Assembly: GCA_019279435.1 (NCBI GenBank)
Contig: JAAALK010000082.1
Coordinates: 81,254,989 to 81,318,988, forward strand
Direction of reading: 5' to 3'
Length of the DNA stretch: 64,000 nt
DNA from: Zizania palustris
Lineage: Eukaryota > Streptophyta > Magnoliopsida > Poales > Poaceae
The position numbers and the translations under genes were made by a program. How positions within the stretch are numbered: position 1 is the first letter of the stretch; each line of letters begins with the position of its first letter. This document shows positions 1 to 10,780 of the stretch, in pieces. The notes under the pieces are model-generated. The model did not search any database, had not been told where the DNA came from, and worked only from the letters and a program-made list of their open reading frames with translations.

Positions 1-94
1 GGTGCTGCGTCACGCTTAGTCTTGTTCCTAAGTATCTGCGCACTTTTTGATCGTCGAACTCACCCAAGTGCGGGGGCACGTTTTTCTGTCAATA
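1..94 (+). repeat. 3' tip of a gypsy LTR (G4 family)
   Basis: The segment matches, with scattered changes, the last part of the solo LTR that ends at 57690, including the stretch around GCGGGGGCACG. The usual terminal CAACA reads CAATA here. The rest of this LTR lies to the left of the window, so solo LTR versus full element cannot be decided. It abuts the 3' end of G1. Confidence 0.8.
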
Positions 95-161
95 GGGATA
101 TTTGAAGAGTAAACAAAATTCGAACCTCCATCTTTATTTAGAAAGGTACTTTTACAATTGA

Positions 162-1236
162 TTACATGGAGCCCCTAAGCGTAGTAACGCTTAAGTGCTC
201 CGCATGCCATACATGCTTCAACTCTTCCCCTTCTAAATTAGCTAATTTAAATGAATCGGGGCACCCTGAGCTTAGGATAATATATGGTCCTTCCCATTTA
301 TTTCCTAGCTTCCCCGGAGCTATTACACTTCGCAATACCAAAAGACATGGTTTAAGCTCGCTCAATTTTATCTTCGGGTCATACCATGTCTTTGTTTGGT
401 CTTGGTACTTCATCAGATTGACGACAGCTCGAAGCCTTGTTTCTTCTGATAAGTTCAACGAAGTGCTTCTCTCGTCTTCATTTCTAGGTTCTACTACGCG
501 AAGGGATCCACCCTTGAGCTCCGTAGGAGTCATGTCCTCATCTCCGAATAGCAGCCTAAATGGGGTGAAGCCTGTGGACCTGTCTTGCGTGGTCCGAATG
601 GACCATAGAATCTTAGGAAGTTCTTTGGTCCACAGCCCTTTGGCCAGCCCGACAATCCTTCGATTTAGACCGGAGAGAATATTTCCATTAGCTCGCTCGA
701 CGGCTCCGTTGGATTGTGGATGGCGAACTGCTGCGAAGCATAACTTGATGCCTAGTTCTTCACAAAATTCTTTAAAGGGCTCGGCTTCGAACTGGGTTCC
801 ATTATCTACAGTTAGCTCCCTTGGCACTCCGAACCTGCATATGATATTTTGCTAGAAGAATTTTGTACATTCCTTGAAGTGATAGCAGTTAGAGGTTCAG
901 CTTCAACCCATTTAGAAAAATACTCAATTGCTACCACTGCAAACTTCAAGCTGCCTTTTTCCATTGGAAAGGGCCGATGAGATCCATTCCCCATCATGCC
1001 ATTGGCCACACTGGGGCAATAACTTGAAGTGGTACTGGTGGACGGTGGCTCCGTCTACCCATCCACTTGCATCCTTGACAGATTCGAACCAATTCCTCCG
1101 CATCTCTTACAATTGTTGGCCAGTAGAGCCCCTGCCGAAGTGTCTTTCCAGCTAGAGCACGGGGGGCAGGTGGCTTCCACATAAACCTTCGTGAATGTCC
1201 CGAAGTATATCTTGGCCTTTCGGTTGTGAGATGCAC
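162..1236 (-). pseudogene. G1 integrase, frameshifted
   Basis: Integrase inserts the element cDNA into host chromosomes. Three overlapping minus frames make it up: 1236-994 with the zinc-binding part (GLYWPT followed by CQGCK), 1009-812 with the start of the catalytic core (FSKWVEAEPL), and 827-162 with the rest of the core and the C-terminal part. The second catalytic aspartate (VDNGTQF) and the glutamate (AVERANG) are present in the last frame. The frame changes between segments prevent a continuous product. The C-terminal part runs to a stop at 162 and contains the WEGPY motif typical of gypsy integrases. The family is clear; the exact lesions should be read from an alignment. Confidence 0.85.
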
Positions 1237-3101
1237 CGGAGTGAGGGAGAACAGACTCCGGCTTTGTATAATATCCCATTGACAAGCTCATAATTTTGAG
1301 CCCTTGCTTGCAACCTTCGGAAATCCAGACATTTTGACAAGATTGTGCTATTTTGCAAGACATCCATTATCGGGGCCCGCCAGTCCGTAGCTAGGATGCA
1401 AAGGACTTCTGCGAAGGGTAATTGATCTACTGTAGGCTTGACAAGTTCTTCATAGAAAGCACCCTCCAGGAGGTCCAATGCTCTGGCTGTAGCCTTCGCT
1501 AGAATGTCTGCAAGTTGATTATTTGCTCGAGGTATACTCCGAACAGAAAATCCTTTGAACATTGCTTCTGTCTTGCGGATTTTTTCCAGATATTTTGAAA
1601 GATGTGGGTTCCTTGCTTGAAAGCTTTTGTCAACATGCCCTGCGATGACTTTTGAATCTATTTTAATTATAATCCTTGCTGCTCCAAGTGCCTTTGCCTT
1701 TCGGAGGCCTAGTAGGATTCCTTCGTATTCTGCGATATTATTGGTGGTCTTAAAGTTGAGCCTCGCATAATACATGGCTTTTGGCCCTAACGGTGATATT
1801 ATCATAGCTCCATCTCCGGCACCAGATGCCTGATAGGCTCCGTCAGAAAAAATTGTCCATAGACCTTCGGAGGTTTCTTCCGGAGCCCAAACTGCAGATG
1901 GAGTCCACTCTGCTACGAAGTCAGCTATGATCTGAGATTTGATAGTTGTTCTCACCGTGAAGGAAATATCGAAGGGGGCTAGCTCGACAGCCCATTTTCC
2001 GATCCTACCCGTAGAATCTTTGCTCCGAAGCATATCACCAAGGGGATACGAGGTAGGAACGATTAGGTTATGTGCTAGAAAGTAATGCCTTAGCTTCCGC
2101 GAGGCCATTACTAAAGAATAAGCAAAATTTTCAAGCTCAGAGTATCTTTTCTTTGCTCCGGACAAGGCTTCTGAGACGAAGTAAACTGGATTTTGCATCA
2201 GCTTTCCTTTAAGCTCAACTTCCCTGACCAATACTGCACTTACTACGGAGCCCGTTGCTGCAAGATAAAGAAGGAGAGTTTCTTCCGAGAGGGGCACAGT
2301 AAGTGTTGACAGGCTTCCGAGGTATTCTTTAATATCATCGAATCTCTTCTGGCACTCTGGCGTCCAGTTGAAACTTTCGGACCCTTTTAGAGCTTTAAAA
2401 ATTGGAACGCTTCGCTCGGCTGATCTGGCCAGGAATCTACTGAGAGCTGCGAGCCGTCCTGTTAGCTTCTGGACCTGCTTCAAATTTTCTGGTGGAGCCA
2501 TTCTTTTCAATGCACTTATCTGCGTCGGGCTAGCTTCGATTCCCCTACTCGAAACTAAATACCCTAGCAGTTTTCCTACTTGCGCCCTGAATATACATTT
2601 TTCAGGGTTGAGGCGAACTCCACATGCTCGGAGGCTCTCAAATGTTTCAGCTAAGTCTAGGCTATGATGGTGCTTTACAACACTCTTTATTACAATATCA
2701 TCCATGTAGGCTTTGATATTTCGGCCTATTTGATGACCTAGAGCCTTAGCTATCAAACGTGAGAAAGTGGCTCTGGCATTCCGCAGGCCAAAATGCATCC
2801 TTACATAACAAAATACTCCGTATGGGGTTATGAAACTCGTCTTGGCTTCGTCTTCGCGCTTTAGCCAGACTTGATGATAACCGGAGTAAGCATCAAGGAA
2901 TCTCAGTAGTTCGGAGCCAGCCGTAGAATCCACCAGCTGGTCTATTCGGGGCATAGGGTAGGGGTCTTGCGGGCATGCTTTATTTAATGACGTGAAATCA
3001 ATGCACATGCGCCACTTGCCGGAGCCCTTTTTCCTGATAAAAACAAGGTTAGCTAGCCACTTCGTGTGGGCTACTTCCCTGATGATGCCAGCCCTTAACA
3101 A
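1152..3101 (-). CDS. G1 reverse transcriptase-RNase H, open fragment
   Basis: This is a 649-codon open stretch of the pol polyprotein. RT copies element RNA into DNA and RNase H removes the RNA strand. RT motifs appear in order: CIDFTSLNKACP near residue 37, a YHQV block, and the active site YMDD near residue 130. The RNase H domain shows FSDGA, AEYEG and IDSK, followed by an ADILAKA block. The reading frame ends in the start of the integrase region at 1152, where the next frame (1236-994) takes over. Upstream, the protease frame ends at 3149 in another frame, so the fusion is broken on both sides. The domain itself looks intact. Confidence 0.9.
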   Translation of the reverse strand: MLRAGIIREVAHTKWLANLVFIRKKGSGKWRMCIDFTSLNKACPQDPYPMPRIDQLVDSTAGSELLRFLDAYSGYHQVWLKREDEAKTSFITPYGVFCYVRMHFGLRNARATFSRLIAKALGHQIGRNIKAYMDDIVIKSVVKHHHSLDLAETFESLRACGVRLNPEKCIFRAQVGKLLGYLVSSRGIEASPTQISALKRMAPPENLKQVQKLTGRLAALSRFLARSAERSVPIFKALKGSESFNWTPECQKRFDDIKEYLGSLSTLTVPLSEETLLLYLAATGSVVSAVLVREVELKGKLMQNPVYFVSEALSGAKKRYSELENFAYSLVMASRKLRHYFLAHNLIVPTSYPLGDMLRSKDSTGRIGKWAVELAPFDISFTVRTTIKSQIIADFVAEWTPSAVWAPEETSEGLWTIFSDGAYQASGAGDGAMIISPLGPKAMYYARLNFKTTNNIAEYEGILLGLRKAKALGAARIIIKIDSKVIAGHVDKSFQARNPHLSKYLEKIRKTEAMFKGFSVRSIPRANNQLADILAKATARALDLLEGAFYEELVKPTVDQLPFAEVLCILATDWRAPIMDVLQNSTILSKCLDFRRLQARAQNYELVNGILYKAGVCSPSLRCISQPKGQDILRDIHEGLCGSHLPPVL

Positions 3102-3148
3102 TTTTCCACTTCTACCTTGGTGAGGTCTGCCCTCTCTGCTGATAACTT

Positions 3149-4084
3149 CTAGAGCCCCTGGCGCATTGTCCTAGCCTTTGGGTTGACAAGCAAACTATGC
3201 TCGATGATACTCCGGTCAACCCCGGTGATGTCTTCGTCGGTCCAAGCAAAGATGTCCAAATTTTGCTTAACTACTTCCTCCAATGAAGCGGCTATCTCCG
3301 GAGGTAGCCCCTTGCTGAACTGTATTGGGTACTCCTTGCCCTCTTTCAGAATTATCTTCATGATGACATCACCTTCCGGGCTTGGCTTTAGGGAAAGGCC
3401 CTTCGAGGAGTTTGAAGACTCCAAAGCCTCCTCTGTGTGCTCTGACACATTGTGCACTTGCCGTGGGTCCAATGGCTGACCGTGGCCATATTCCGTTCTT
3501 CGTGCTACAGCTTGGTCTCCTGAGATAGTGAGAACTCCACCTTGCGTGGGCATCTTGAGACATAAGTAGTTGTGATGTGCTATAGCCCCGAACTGGTTCA
3601 ACATCCCCCGCCCAAAAATCGCATTATAGGCATATGGAGCATCGACGATGTCGAAGATCACTTCTTCCACCCTGGCCAAGGGCCCCTCTCCGAAGGCAAC
3701 CTCGAGGCCTATCTGGCCGAGGGCATCGAGAGGCGGACCTACGAAGCCTTGGAGTGGGTGGGCCGCCAGAAGTAGATGCCTCCGAGGAATGCACATCTGA
3801 TCGAAGGCCTGGACAAAAAGTATATCTTCGGAGCTCCCGCCGACCACCAGGATCATTCAAACTTTGACTCCAGCTATATCAGCTGAAATGACCAGGGGGT
3901 CAGCATGGGGGGACTTCACCCCCGTAGCATCATTGGCAGTAAAGGAAATAGGTACATGGGACCACTCGGACATTCCTGCCACATAATTCGAGGTCCCTAT
4001 CTGCCCTACTTTGCGGACATATTCTCGCCGCTGCCTTTTGACATGTTTCCAAGGGTCCCCCCCTCCGGAGATTGGCAGGACCAC
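3149..4084 (-). pseudogene. G1 aspartic protease, active-site residue lost
   Basis: This segment lies between gag and RT, where gypsy proteases sit. Reading starts near 4084 and a single stop at about 3857-3859 splits it from the block beginning MILVVGGSSEDILF at 3856. Plant gypsy proteases normally have VDGGSS here. This copy reads VVGGSS, a GAC-to-GTC type change that removes the catalytic aspartate. Downstream residues include a NAIFGRGMLN block typical of the family and a C-terminal region rich in acidic residues. The product would not be catalytic even if the stop were suppressed. Assignment rests on position and motif shape. Confidence 0.8.
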
Positions 4085-4246
4085 CCGCTTGTCGTGATCT
4101 TAGGGATCTTCGTACTTCGGTGGTGGCATAATATTGGCCACCAGCAGCTGCATGGTTGCTTCGGGGACGCCGGCTCGGGCCACGGTTTGCACGGGCTCCG
4201 AACGTGTCGCTGGAGGGGCTCGATCCGAAGTACCTCGCCCTGTACT

Positions 4247-5512
4247 TCATCCTAGGTATTCACCCCAAAGGGTTAATACAGACTTACAATCCTTCGTGTC
4301 ATGGCTTCTATTCTCGCCATGTACACAACAAAAAAAACTCTGGCGCCTACCAGCTATTCTTTCTTGGGGCTTTGAAGCTCCAGCCTTGAAGCCTTGCGCC
4401 TGCTGGAAGTTAGCAGGTGCCTTCGGGGTAGAGGGTGCAATGTTCAGCACCTCCGAGCGGAAGTGCTTCTTTCCCCGCCTATGATCATTGAAACGATTGT
4501 CATGGGGGGCTTGCGGAGAGGTTGAGACTTCGGGCTCCGTCTTCACTTCTCGAAGGGTTGGTGCAGGTGTTGCAGTTCTTCGGAGGCAACCTTCCCCTGC
4601 CTTGGCATACTGTTCGAAGTATGCCATCAACTGTTCCATGGATGACACCGGTTTCTGATGAAGCTTGCTGAGATCTGGGTTCAACACCCCTTCGCGCACG
4701 ACATCGACTACCGAAGAGGTAGACAAGCCCTTTATCTGAGACTTGGTGTGGGCGAAGCACGTGAAGTATTCCCGAAGTGTCTCCCCCGCTTGCTGCTTCA
4801 CCTGAAATAAACTCCCTGTCGACATTGGGGCCACAAATGTACCTTGGAAGTTGCTTACAAACTTCCTCTTTAGCTGCTCCTAGGACTTGATCGATCCTAG
4901 CTTTAGAGACCAGAACCATCGGAGAGCTACACCTTCGAGAGCGAGGGGGAAGCACTTCGCCATAGTGTTACGCACCCCTCCACTGGCTTCTATTGCAAAA
5001 GCATACGAACAAGCAAATTCTCTGGGGTCAGACCCAGCGGAATACTTGGGCAGCTTCGAGGCTTTAAACCTGGGATCGAAGGGCACTTTTTGTAGGTCCG
5101 GATGCAACGGAGACTTGTCATCGAAGGATACATTCTCGGCCTCCTCCGGGACTTGGACAGCTTCGGGAAGGTCGCCAGCACCACCGTCTTGAGGCCCTTC
5201 GGGAACATGAGTGGAAGCTTGAGAGCGGAGTCGATCGGTGGCATATTGCCTCCATCTTGCCACTTCCTCCTGAAGTCACGCTACTTGGGTAGCCTCATCC
5301 TCAGGAAGGTCTTCGTCTCCTTCGGAGGGGAGCTCTGGGTATCGGGAACTGGCGTAGTCGGTTTGGAGCACCATGGGAGCGGCTCGGAGGCCTCTGGGTG
5401 CTCGACGTCCGGCGACTGTTTCAGGGGTTACCAGGATAACAGAAGGTCCTGCTCCGTTGTTCCGAGGGGACCTTCGGGGAGGATCGGAGGCTAGGCTTCG
5501 CTTGGGAGGCAT
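4247..5512 (-). pseudogene. G1 gag polyprotein, two in-frame stops
   Basis: Three collinear minus-strand pieces (5512-5276, 5263-4880, 4834-4247) share one frame and are separated by single stops. Together they form a gag of roughly 420 residues. The N-terminal piece begins MPPKRSLASD and is basic. The central piece contains the capsid region found in plant gypsy gags (KASKLPKYSAGSDPREF, then a W-rich helix block). The last piece ends with a zinc-knuckle-like stretch around CCVHGENRSHDTKDC. Capsid proteins package element RNA in cytoplasmic particles. The two stops make this copy non-functional. Confidence 0.85.
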
Positions 5513-5699
5513 AGCTAATGAAGATGAGGTCCGAAGACTATGGACTTCGATTGGTTTGGGAAGGCGAGGAAAGGCCTTTGAGCTGTACTAGGAAGCCCCT
5601 TATCGAAGGGTGCGTGGAATCTTGAGACTCCAAAGCTCCCTCCGCAAGTGCTCTTCGAAGCACAATCAGCAGTAGAGAACTAGCTTTTAGAACTAGGTT

Positions 5700-5716
5700 C
5701 CCCACGGACGGCGCCA
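5700..5716 (-). promoter_or_regulatory. G1 primer binding site
   Basis: Immediately inside the 5' LTR, the minus strand reads TGGCGCCGTCCGTGGGG, two bases after the terminal CA of the LTR. The TGGCGCC start is the common form for plant gypsy elements primed by a tRNA 3' end. The exact tRNA was not assigned. Together with the LTR edge it fixes the orientation of G1. Confidence 0.75.
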
Positions 5717-5718
5717 AC

Positions 5719-6213
5719 TGTTGTTGTAAAAGATTACGCTAACAGGTTCTCGAATGTTAAGAACTAACAAACAGGAAATTTGTGTTTAGAACTATTCCAA
5801 GCCTCCAAATAGGATAATATCTTGAAGTAGTCCAAAAGTATGTATTGAATAGATGAGTATTCGATGCCTCTTACAGGGTAAGAAGGACGTTATTTATAGG
5901 CAAAAAGTCTTAAGGAAAAGACCTATATACCCCTCAATTACAACCGACATAGTGGAAACTATTCGGTACCCCGAATAGGGCTAAAATAGTAAAATATATC
6001 CGGAGAAGGTAGATAAGGCAGACGTCTTATCAGTATGGTTGTTTTCCACTACAGCTTTGGGGCCTTCGGAGGATGCCTTCAAATCATAAGCCGAAGCATC
6101 CTTTGGCTTAGAAACTTCATCACCTTTGGAGGTGAGCGCAAGCTTTGATGCTGATAAGTTATCTTTAACTGTCAATCTCTAAATCCCTGAGGATGAAGTA
6201 TTTTCCCCCAATA
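5719..6213 (-). repeat. G1 5' LTR
   Basis: About 495 bp, similar along its whole length to 60072-60562 (G5). On the minus strand a TATAAATA box lies at 5898-5891, so transcription runs toward gag. The inner edge ends in CA next to the primer binding site. The outer edge reads CAATA on the plus strand where an intact copy has CAAACA, a decayed terminal TG. The neighbouring G2 sequence starts directly beyond it. Confidence 0.85.
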
Positions 6214-6229
6214 GAAGCTATCCGAGCTG

Positions 6230-7527
6230 TTCCGCCACCTGATCATCTATGTGTCGGCTAATCCTAGCCACATGATCATTGTTGCCAAACAGTTCACAGG
6301 CACCGAAGACACCGAGTGGGAGCAGATGCTCCTGAAGTCATGCGACAACAATGAAGACTAGAAGGAGAAGAAGGGGCATCACCGATCGCTAGTGGCTCGC
6401 TGGTCACCCATGGCCCACCGATCGCCCACCTTCAAGGATCGAGAAGGAGATTATGATAGCCAACCACGGCAATCGGTCACGAGGCTAAAATGACTCGGCC
6501 CTGAGGGATCTACTAGATAAGTATTGCATCCTTCACCGTAATGGCAATCACACCACTCGGAATTTCTTTCAAGTGCAGAACAAGATGGTGAGAGAAGCTA
6601 AAGCATCCTGTCGACCCGACAAGCATCGTCGGGACACCGACGAAGGAAGACCCAAAGATACCGAAGACAAAGAAGGCATCGCCCCTTGGAAGAATGACTT
6701 CCAGGAGTCTGCCTGCATAGTCTCCATGATATTCGGAGGCACGATGGCCTCCGAGACAAACTTCAATAGAAGCTGATGACCCACCACGTCAACGCCATCA
6801 GCACCGAGCCACCGGAGCACCTCCAATGGCCCGAGGTTTCAATCACCTTTGACCGCTAGGTTCAGTGGATTGACCTCCCAAAGCCCGGGCGCTTCACGCT
6901 CATCGTCGACTCCGTCATCCTGAAGGTTCGCCTGAAAAGGGTGTTGATCGACGGTGGAAGTGTCCTTGATGTCCTATTCAAAAGGATGCTGGGGGATCTT
7001 GGCATCGACATCTCGGTGCTCCAGAAGACTGACAGTACCTTCGATGGGATTGTCTCGGGGAAGGCGTCCCTTCCCCTCGGCACGGTCACCCTATCGATGA
7101 TGCTCCTTGTTCGAGACAACTACCGGACTAAACACGTCAGGTTCTACGTGGTGGATTTCGAGACCACGTATCACGCCATCCTCAGAAGATCTTTGCTCGC
7201 CTTGTTTATGGTGGTGCCCCACTACACCTACTTGGTCCTCAAGATTCTAGGACCAGGTGGGGCCTTCTCCATGAAGGGGGATGTTGCTACCTCACGTGCA
7301 TGCGGCAAGATTTCCTCGCATTGTACAAGGTCGTGGACATGTCTGTCTACATGACAGAGATGCTCTACAATGCCAAGACCACGTCGGCCGATGGACTAGA
7401 GCTCTTAGGTTCTACACCGTCACTTACTGTGCTGACGCCATCAATGGCCGAGTACAAAAGTATTCGGCTATCAAAAGATGACCCCTCCAAGATAGCTCTG
7501 ATCAGAGTCGCGCTCGATCCTAAATAG
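6230..7527 (+). pseudogene. G2 gag C-terminus and protease
   Basis: The first part encodes gag remnants in shifting frames, with a zinc-knuckle-like stretch near 6526-6560 (KYCILHRNGNHTTRN, final cysteine replaced). From about 6900 the protease is readable: RVLIDGGSVLDVLF around 6940-6980 keeps the catalytic aspartate in a DGGS setting, and later HAILRRSLLALF corresponds to the usual HAILGRP block. The frame changes near 7300 and continues to a stop at 7527. The stops and frame changes rule out a working polyprotein. Confidence 0.75.
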
Positions 7528-7668
7528 GAAAGTGCGCTCACTAGCTTCCTCTGCTCCAACACCAACATCTTTGCTTGGCGACCCTCTAACATGCCAAGCG
7601 TACCCAGGGAGCTGATCGAGCATGAACTCCACGTTGATCTAGCTGCTCCGCCAATCAAGTAGAAGATG

Positions 7669-8600
7669 AATCATTTCACTGAAGAACGCAATAAGCTCAT
7701 AAAGGAAGAAGTCACCTGCCTCCTAGTGGTCGGCTTCATCAAGGAGGCACAGCACACGGACTGGCTGGCTAACCCAGTCCTTGTGTAGAAGAAGAGCGGA
7801 AAATAGAGAATGTGTGTTGACTACACCGACCTCAACAAGCGATGTCCGAAGGATGCATTCCTGCTGCCGCGCATTGATCAGGTCATCGATTCGACCACCG
7901 GCAGCGCCCTCCTGGGCTTCCTTGATTGCTACTTAGGCTACCATCAGATTGGCCTGAAAGAAGAAGTCCGGAAGAAGACCGCCTTTATCATGCCATTCGA
8001 CTCCTACTACTACACTTCCATGGCCTATTGGTTGAAGAATGCCGGGGCAACTTACCAACAGGCTATTTAGCATTGCCTGGCCGATCAGATCATTCCGAAT
8101 GTCGAGGCTTATTTTGATGATGTGGTGATCAGGACAAAGCAACCTAAAGACCTCATCGGAGACCTCCAAGAGACAATGAATAACCTCTGCAAGTTTTGCT
8201 AGAAACTCAATCCAGAGAAGTGCATATTTTGGGTCCCAACACAAAATTACTCGTCTTCGTCGTCAGCCACCGAGGAATTGAAGCCAACATGGAGAAGATT
8301 TTGGCAATCCTGAACATGGCTAGGCCTGCTGACGTCAAGCATGTACAGCGCCTGTTCGGCTGTATGACTTCTATGGTCCGGTTTATTTCACATCTCAGGG
8401 AGCAGGGGATGCCATTTTTAAAGCTGTTGATGAAAGAAGACTTCACCTGGACTGAGGAAGTAGACCAAGTGTTCGTCAACCTCAAGAAGTTATTGATGTC
8501 TCCACCAACACTTGCTGCACTGGCACGGAAGGAGTCCCTCCTCCTCTACATCGCCACCACCACACATGTGGTCAGCACTTCCCTGGTCATCGATTGACCG
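7669..8600 (+). pseudogene. G2 reverse transcriptase remnant
   Basis: RT motifs remain recognisable in two main frames: MCVDYTDLNKRCPKDAF at 7810, GFLDCYLGYHQI near 7915, and the active-site block AYFDDVV near 8108, where YFDD replaces the usual YVDD or YMDD. A stop closes the first frame at 8070 and a tryptophan-like codon is TAG at about 8200. The later connection segment (8196-8597) is open and contains a LFGCMTSMVRFISHL stretch. Non-functional. Confidence 0.8.
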
Positions 8601-9378
8601 GAGCAGGGGGTCGCCTACCTAGTTCTACGGCCGATCTAGTTCATATTAGAAGTCCTGGGGCCGTCTAAGGTTCGATATACCTAGGTGCAGAAGCTGGTGT
8701 ACGCCGTCATCATCACCGTCCGGAAGCTCAAGCACTACTTCCAAAGGACCACCATCAAGTCTCAAGCACTACTTCCAAAGGACCACCATCAAGTCTCAAG
8801 CGCTCGTTGACTTCATTGCCATATAGACTGAGTACCAGCTACCAACAGAGATCATTGTCAAGAGCTTCTGGACCCTCCATTTTGACGGCTCGCTCATCCT
8901 AGATGGGGCGGGTGCCAGAGTGCTCTCGACATCTCCCCAAGGTGAATATTTAAAGTATGTCCTTCACCTGTGATTTGCCGTGTCCAACAACATGGACGAG
9001 TACGAGGCCCTACTCCATGGACTCGACATTGATGTCTCCCTCGGGATTCGATGGCTAGTGGTGTTCAGAGACTCCAAGCTAGTCATCAGTCAGGTGAACA
9101 AAGTCTGGACCCGTGTCAATGAGAAGATGGATGCGTACTTCCAGGAGATCGGCAAGATGGAAGGCATGTTCGATGGCCTGAAGTTCCATCACGTCCCTCG
9201 GGACAACAACTCGGCCGCCGGCGCACTGGAGAAGCTTGGATCATCGGGATCTATAGTTCCTGGAGGGATATTCCTTCAAGAACTATTGAAGTCGTCCATC
9301 AAACAAGAAAGCTCGCAGCCTCTTGAAGTTGAAGTTACATCAATTTCCGTGATTACTTCTGGCAAAGAAGAAGAATAA
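8600..9378 (+). pseudogene. G2 RNase H remnant with 34-bp duplication
   Basis: The segment carries LHFDGS near 8878, MDEYEALLHGLD at about 8992 and RDSKLVISQV at about 9070. These are the three acidic blocks of the RNase H fold seen in gypsy elements. A perfect 34-bp tandem duplication (8727-8760 and 8761-8794) just upstream shifts the frame. The open part from 8980 runs to a stop at 9378. The start codon is arbitrary because the domain was part of a polyprotein. Confidence 0.8.
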
Positions 9379-10577
9379 TACTGGCGCCAACTGCTGATCC
9401 ATTTCATCCTCACCGAGATGCTTCCCAAAGATAAATATGCAATTATTTGGCTGTACAGAAGGAGAAAGAAGTATGTCCTGATCGGGTCGGAGTTGCCCGA
9501 GTCTTGTTGAAATGCATCGACAAGGCTGAAGCATAGAGGATCCTGGAGGAAATCCATGCCGGCACCTATGGGAACCACGCTGGGGCCCACACGCTGGTCG
9601 ACAAGGTGTTCCGGGCTGGATTTTATTGGCCGACTGCCAACTCAGACGCTCGCTGACTAGTACACAGTTGCAAAGGGCGTCAATTCTTCGCCAATCAAAA
9701 CCACCTCACTGCACAAGCTCTCCAGACCATACCATCATCCAGGCCATTCGCCTGGTAGGGGTTGGACATGATAGGACCCTTTCCGAAGGCGTCGTAGGGT
9801 ATGATCGTCTCTTTGTGGCCATTGACAAGTTCTCCAAATGGATTGAAGTCATGCCGCTCAAGATCAACACCACCAAGAAGGCAGTGGAATTCATTGAAGG
9901 CATAATCTACCGGTTCGGAGTCCCGAGTCAGATCATTACAGATCTTGGGACTCAGTTCACTTTAGATGATTTCTGGGACTTATGTGAAGATCGATGCATC
10001 AAAGTCAAGTACACCTCAGTTGTGCACCCTAAGCACAATGGGCAGGCCAAGCATGCCAACGGAATGATTCTACAAGGGCTTAAAGCAAGAGTGTTGGACC
10101 GTCTGCATAAATATTGTGACAGCTGGATGAAGGAGTTTCCTGCTGTTCTTTGGTGGCTCCGCACACAACCTATCAATGCCACTGGTCAAACCCTGTTCTT
10201 CCTGGTGTATGGGTCAGAGGCCATCCTCCCGGTGGACATGCTGCACAGAAGCCCGAAGGTACTCCAGTATGTTGAAGGCACCGCCAAATGTACTTAGGAT
10301 GAATACATCGATAGTGTGGAAAGAGCCCGACTGGCTGCTTCATTGCAGACCGTCCGGTACCAGCAAGGCCTCTAGAGGTATCGTGACCATAATGTCAGGA
10401 CTTGGTCTAGTGCCGAGTCCAATCGGTAGTCAAGACCCACAAACTCTCGGCTCCATGGGAAGGACACTTCATTATCGCCGAGGCTACGTACCCTGGATCC
10501 TATCGCTTGATGCGATAAGATGGCCATAAGCTGGTGAACTCCTGTAACATCGAACACTTCAAGCGATTTTATCCCTG
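9379..10577 (+). pseudogene. G2 integrase with catalytic Glu replaced
   Basis: The zinc-binding part is broken by frame changes (9380-9700). The catalytic core is open from 9626: the first aspartate block lies near 9766 in another frame, the second reads IITDLGTQF near 9933, and the third reads HPKHNGQAKHANG near 10027, where the expected glutamate is lysine. The C-terminal part is frameshifted near 10300 and ends at a TGA around 10575. The protein could not catalyse integration. G3 carries a homologous copy at 30950-32278 on the other strand, with different lesions. Confidence 0.8.
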
Positions 10578-10780
10578 AGCGAGATAAGTCTTTGATATTG
10601 TTTCATAATAAAGACATTTGTGTTCCTGCATATTGTGTTCCACATTCAACCTCTAAACCGTTATAGCCTCAATGCCATGATCCGCTCTGGGTCGACTACA
10701 ACGTGATTTACCGACTGCCTCCACTTTGGTTTCACGGTCACGGTCCGCTATGACCCGGCCTTTGCTAAGATGTATCCGTT
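10578..10780 (+). repeat. G2 3' noncoding unit cut by the CACTA element
   Basis: After integrase comes an A/T-rich trailer, then at about 10660-10775 one copy of the motif containing GATCCGCTCTGG and ACCGACTGCCTCC. The same motif is tandemly repeated, in reverse orientation, at 30500-30905 in G3, and a related version resumes at 25126. This shows that 10780 and 25123 were once adjacent. Confidence 0.65.

Larger units (their letters stand above)
95..6213 (-). mobile_element. G1: decayed Ty3/gypsy retrotransposon, 5' part
   Basis: Read on the minus strand the order is 5' LTR (6213-5719), primer binding site, gag, protease, RT-RNase H and integrase, which is the Ty3/gypsy order. The integrase reading frame ends at 162 and the 3' LTR is not in the window; a different LTR tip occupies 1-94. 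Several in-frame stops and at least three frame changes break the polyprotein, so the copy is not autonomous. A second member of the family (G5) begins at 60072, where an ORF antisense to the element sits next to the LTR. G1 may therefore have had such an ORF to the left of the window. Confidence 0.9.
6214..10780 (+). mobile_element. G2: decayed gypsy element, gag-pol part
   Basis: Plus-strand gag, protease, RT, RNase H and integrase remnants follow each other in Ty3/gypsy order, riddled with stops and frame changes. The 5' LTR and the N-terminal part of gag are missing; the left edge meets the LTR of G1. After integrase, a noncoding stretch (10578-10780) carries a motif that is tandemly repeated in G3. 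It is cut at 10780 by the CACTA element, and the rest of G2 resumes at 25123. Layout and an antisense ORF in the 3' part resemble the Tat lineage of gypsy elements; this lineage call is inferred from structure. Confidence 0.85.

Noticed and set aside
166..855. 229-codon plus-strand ORF
   Set aside because: It is the complement of the G1 integrase, whose motifs are clear on the minus strand.
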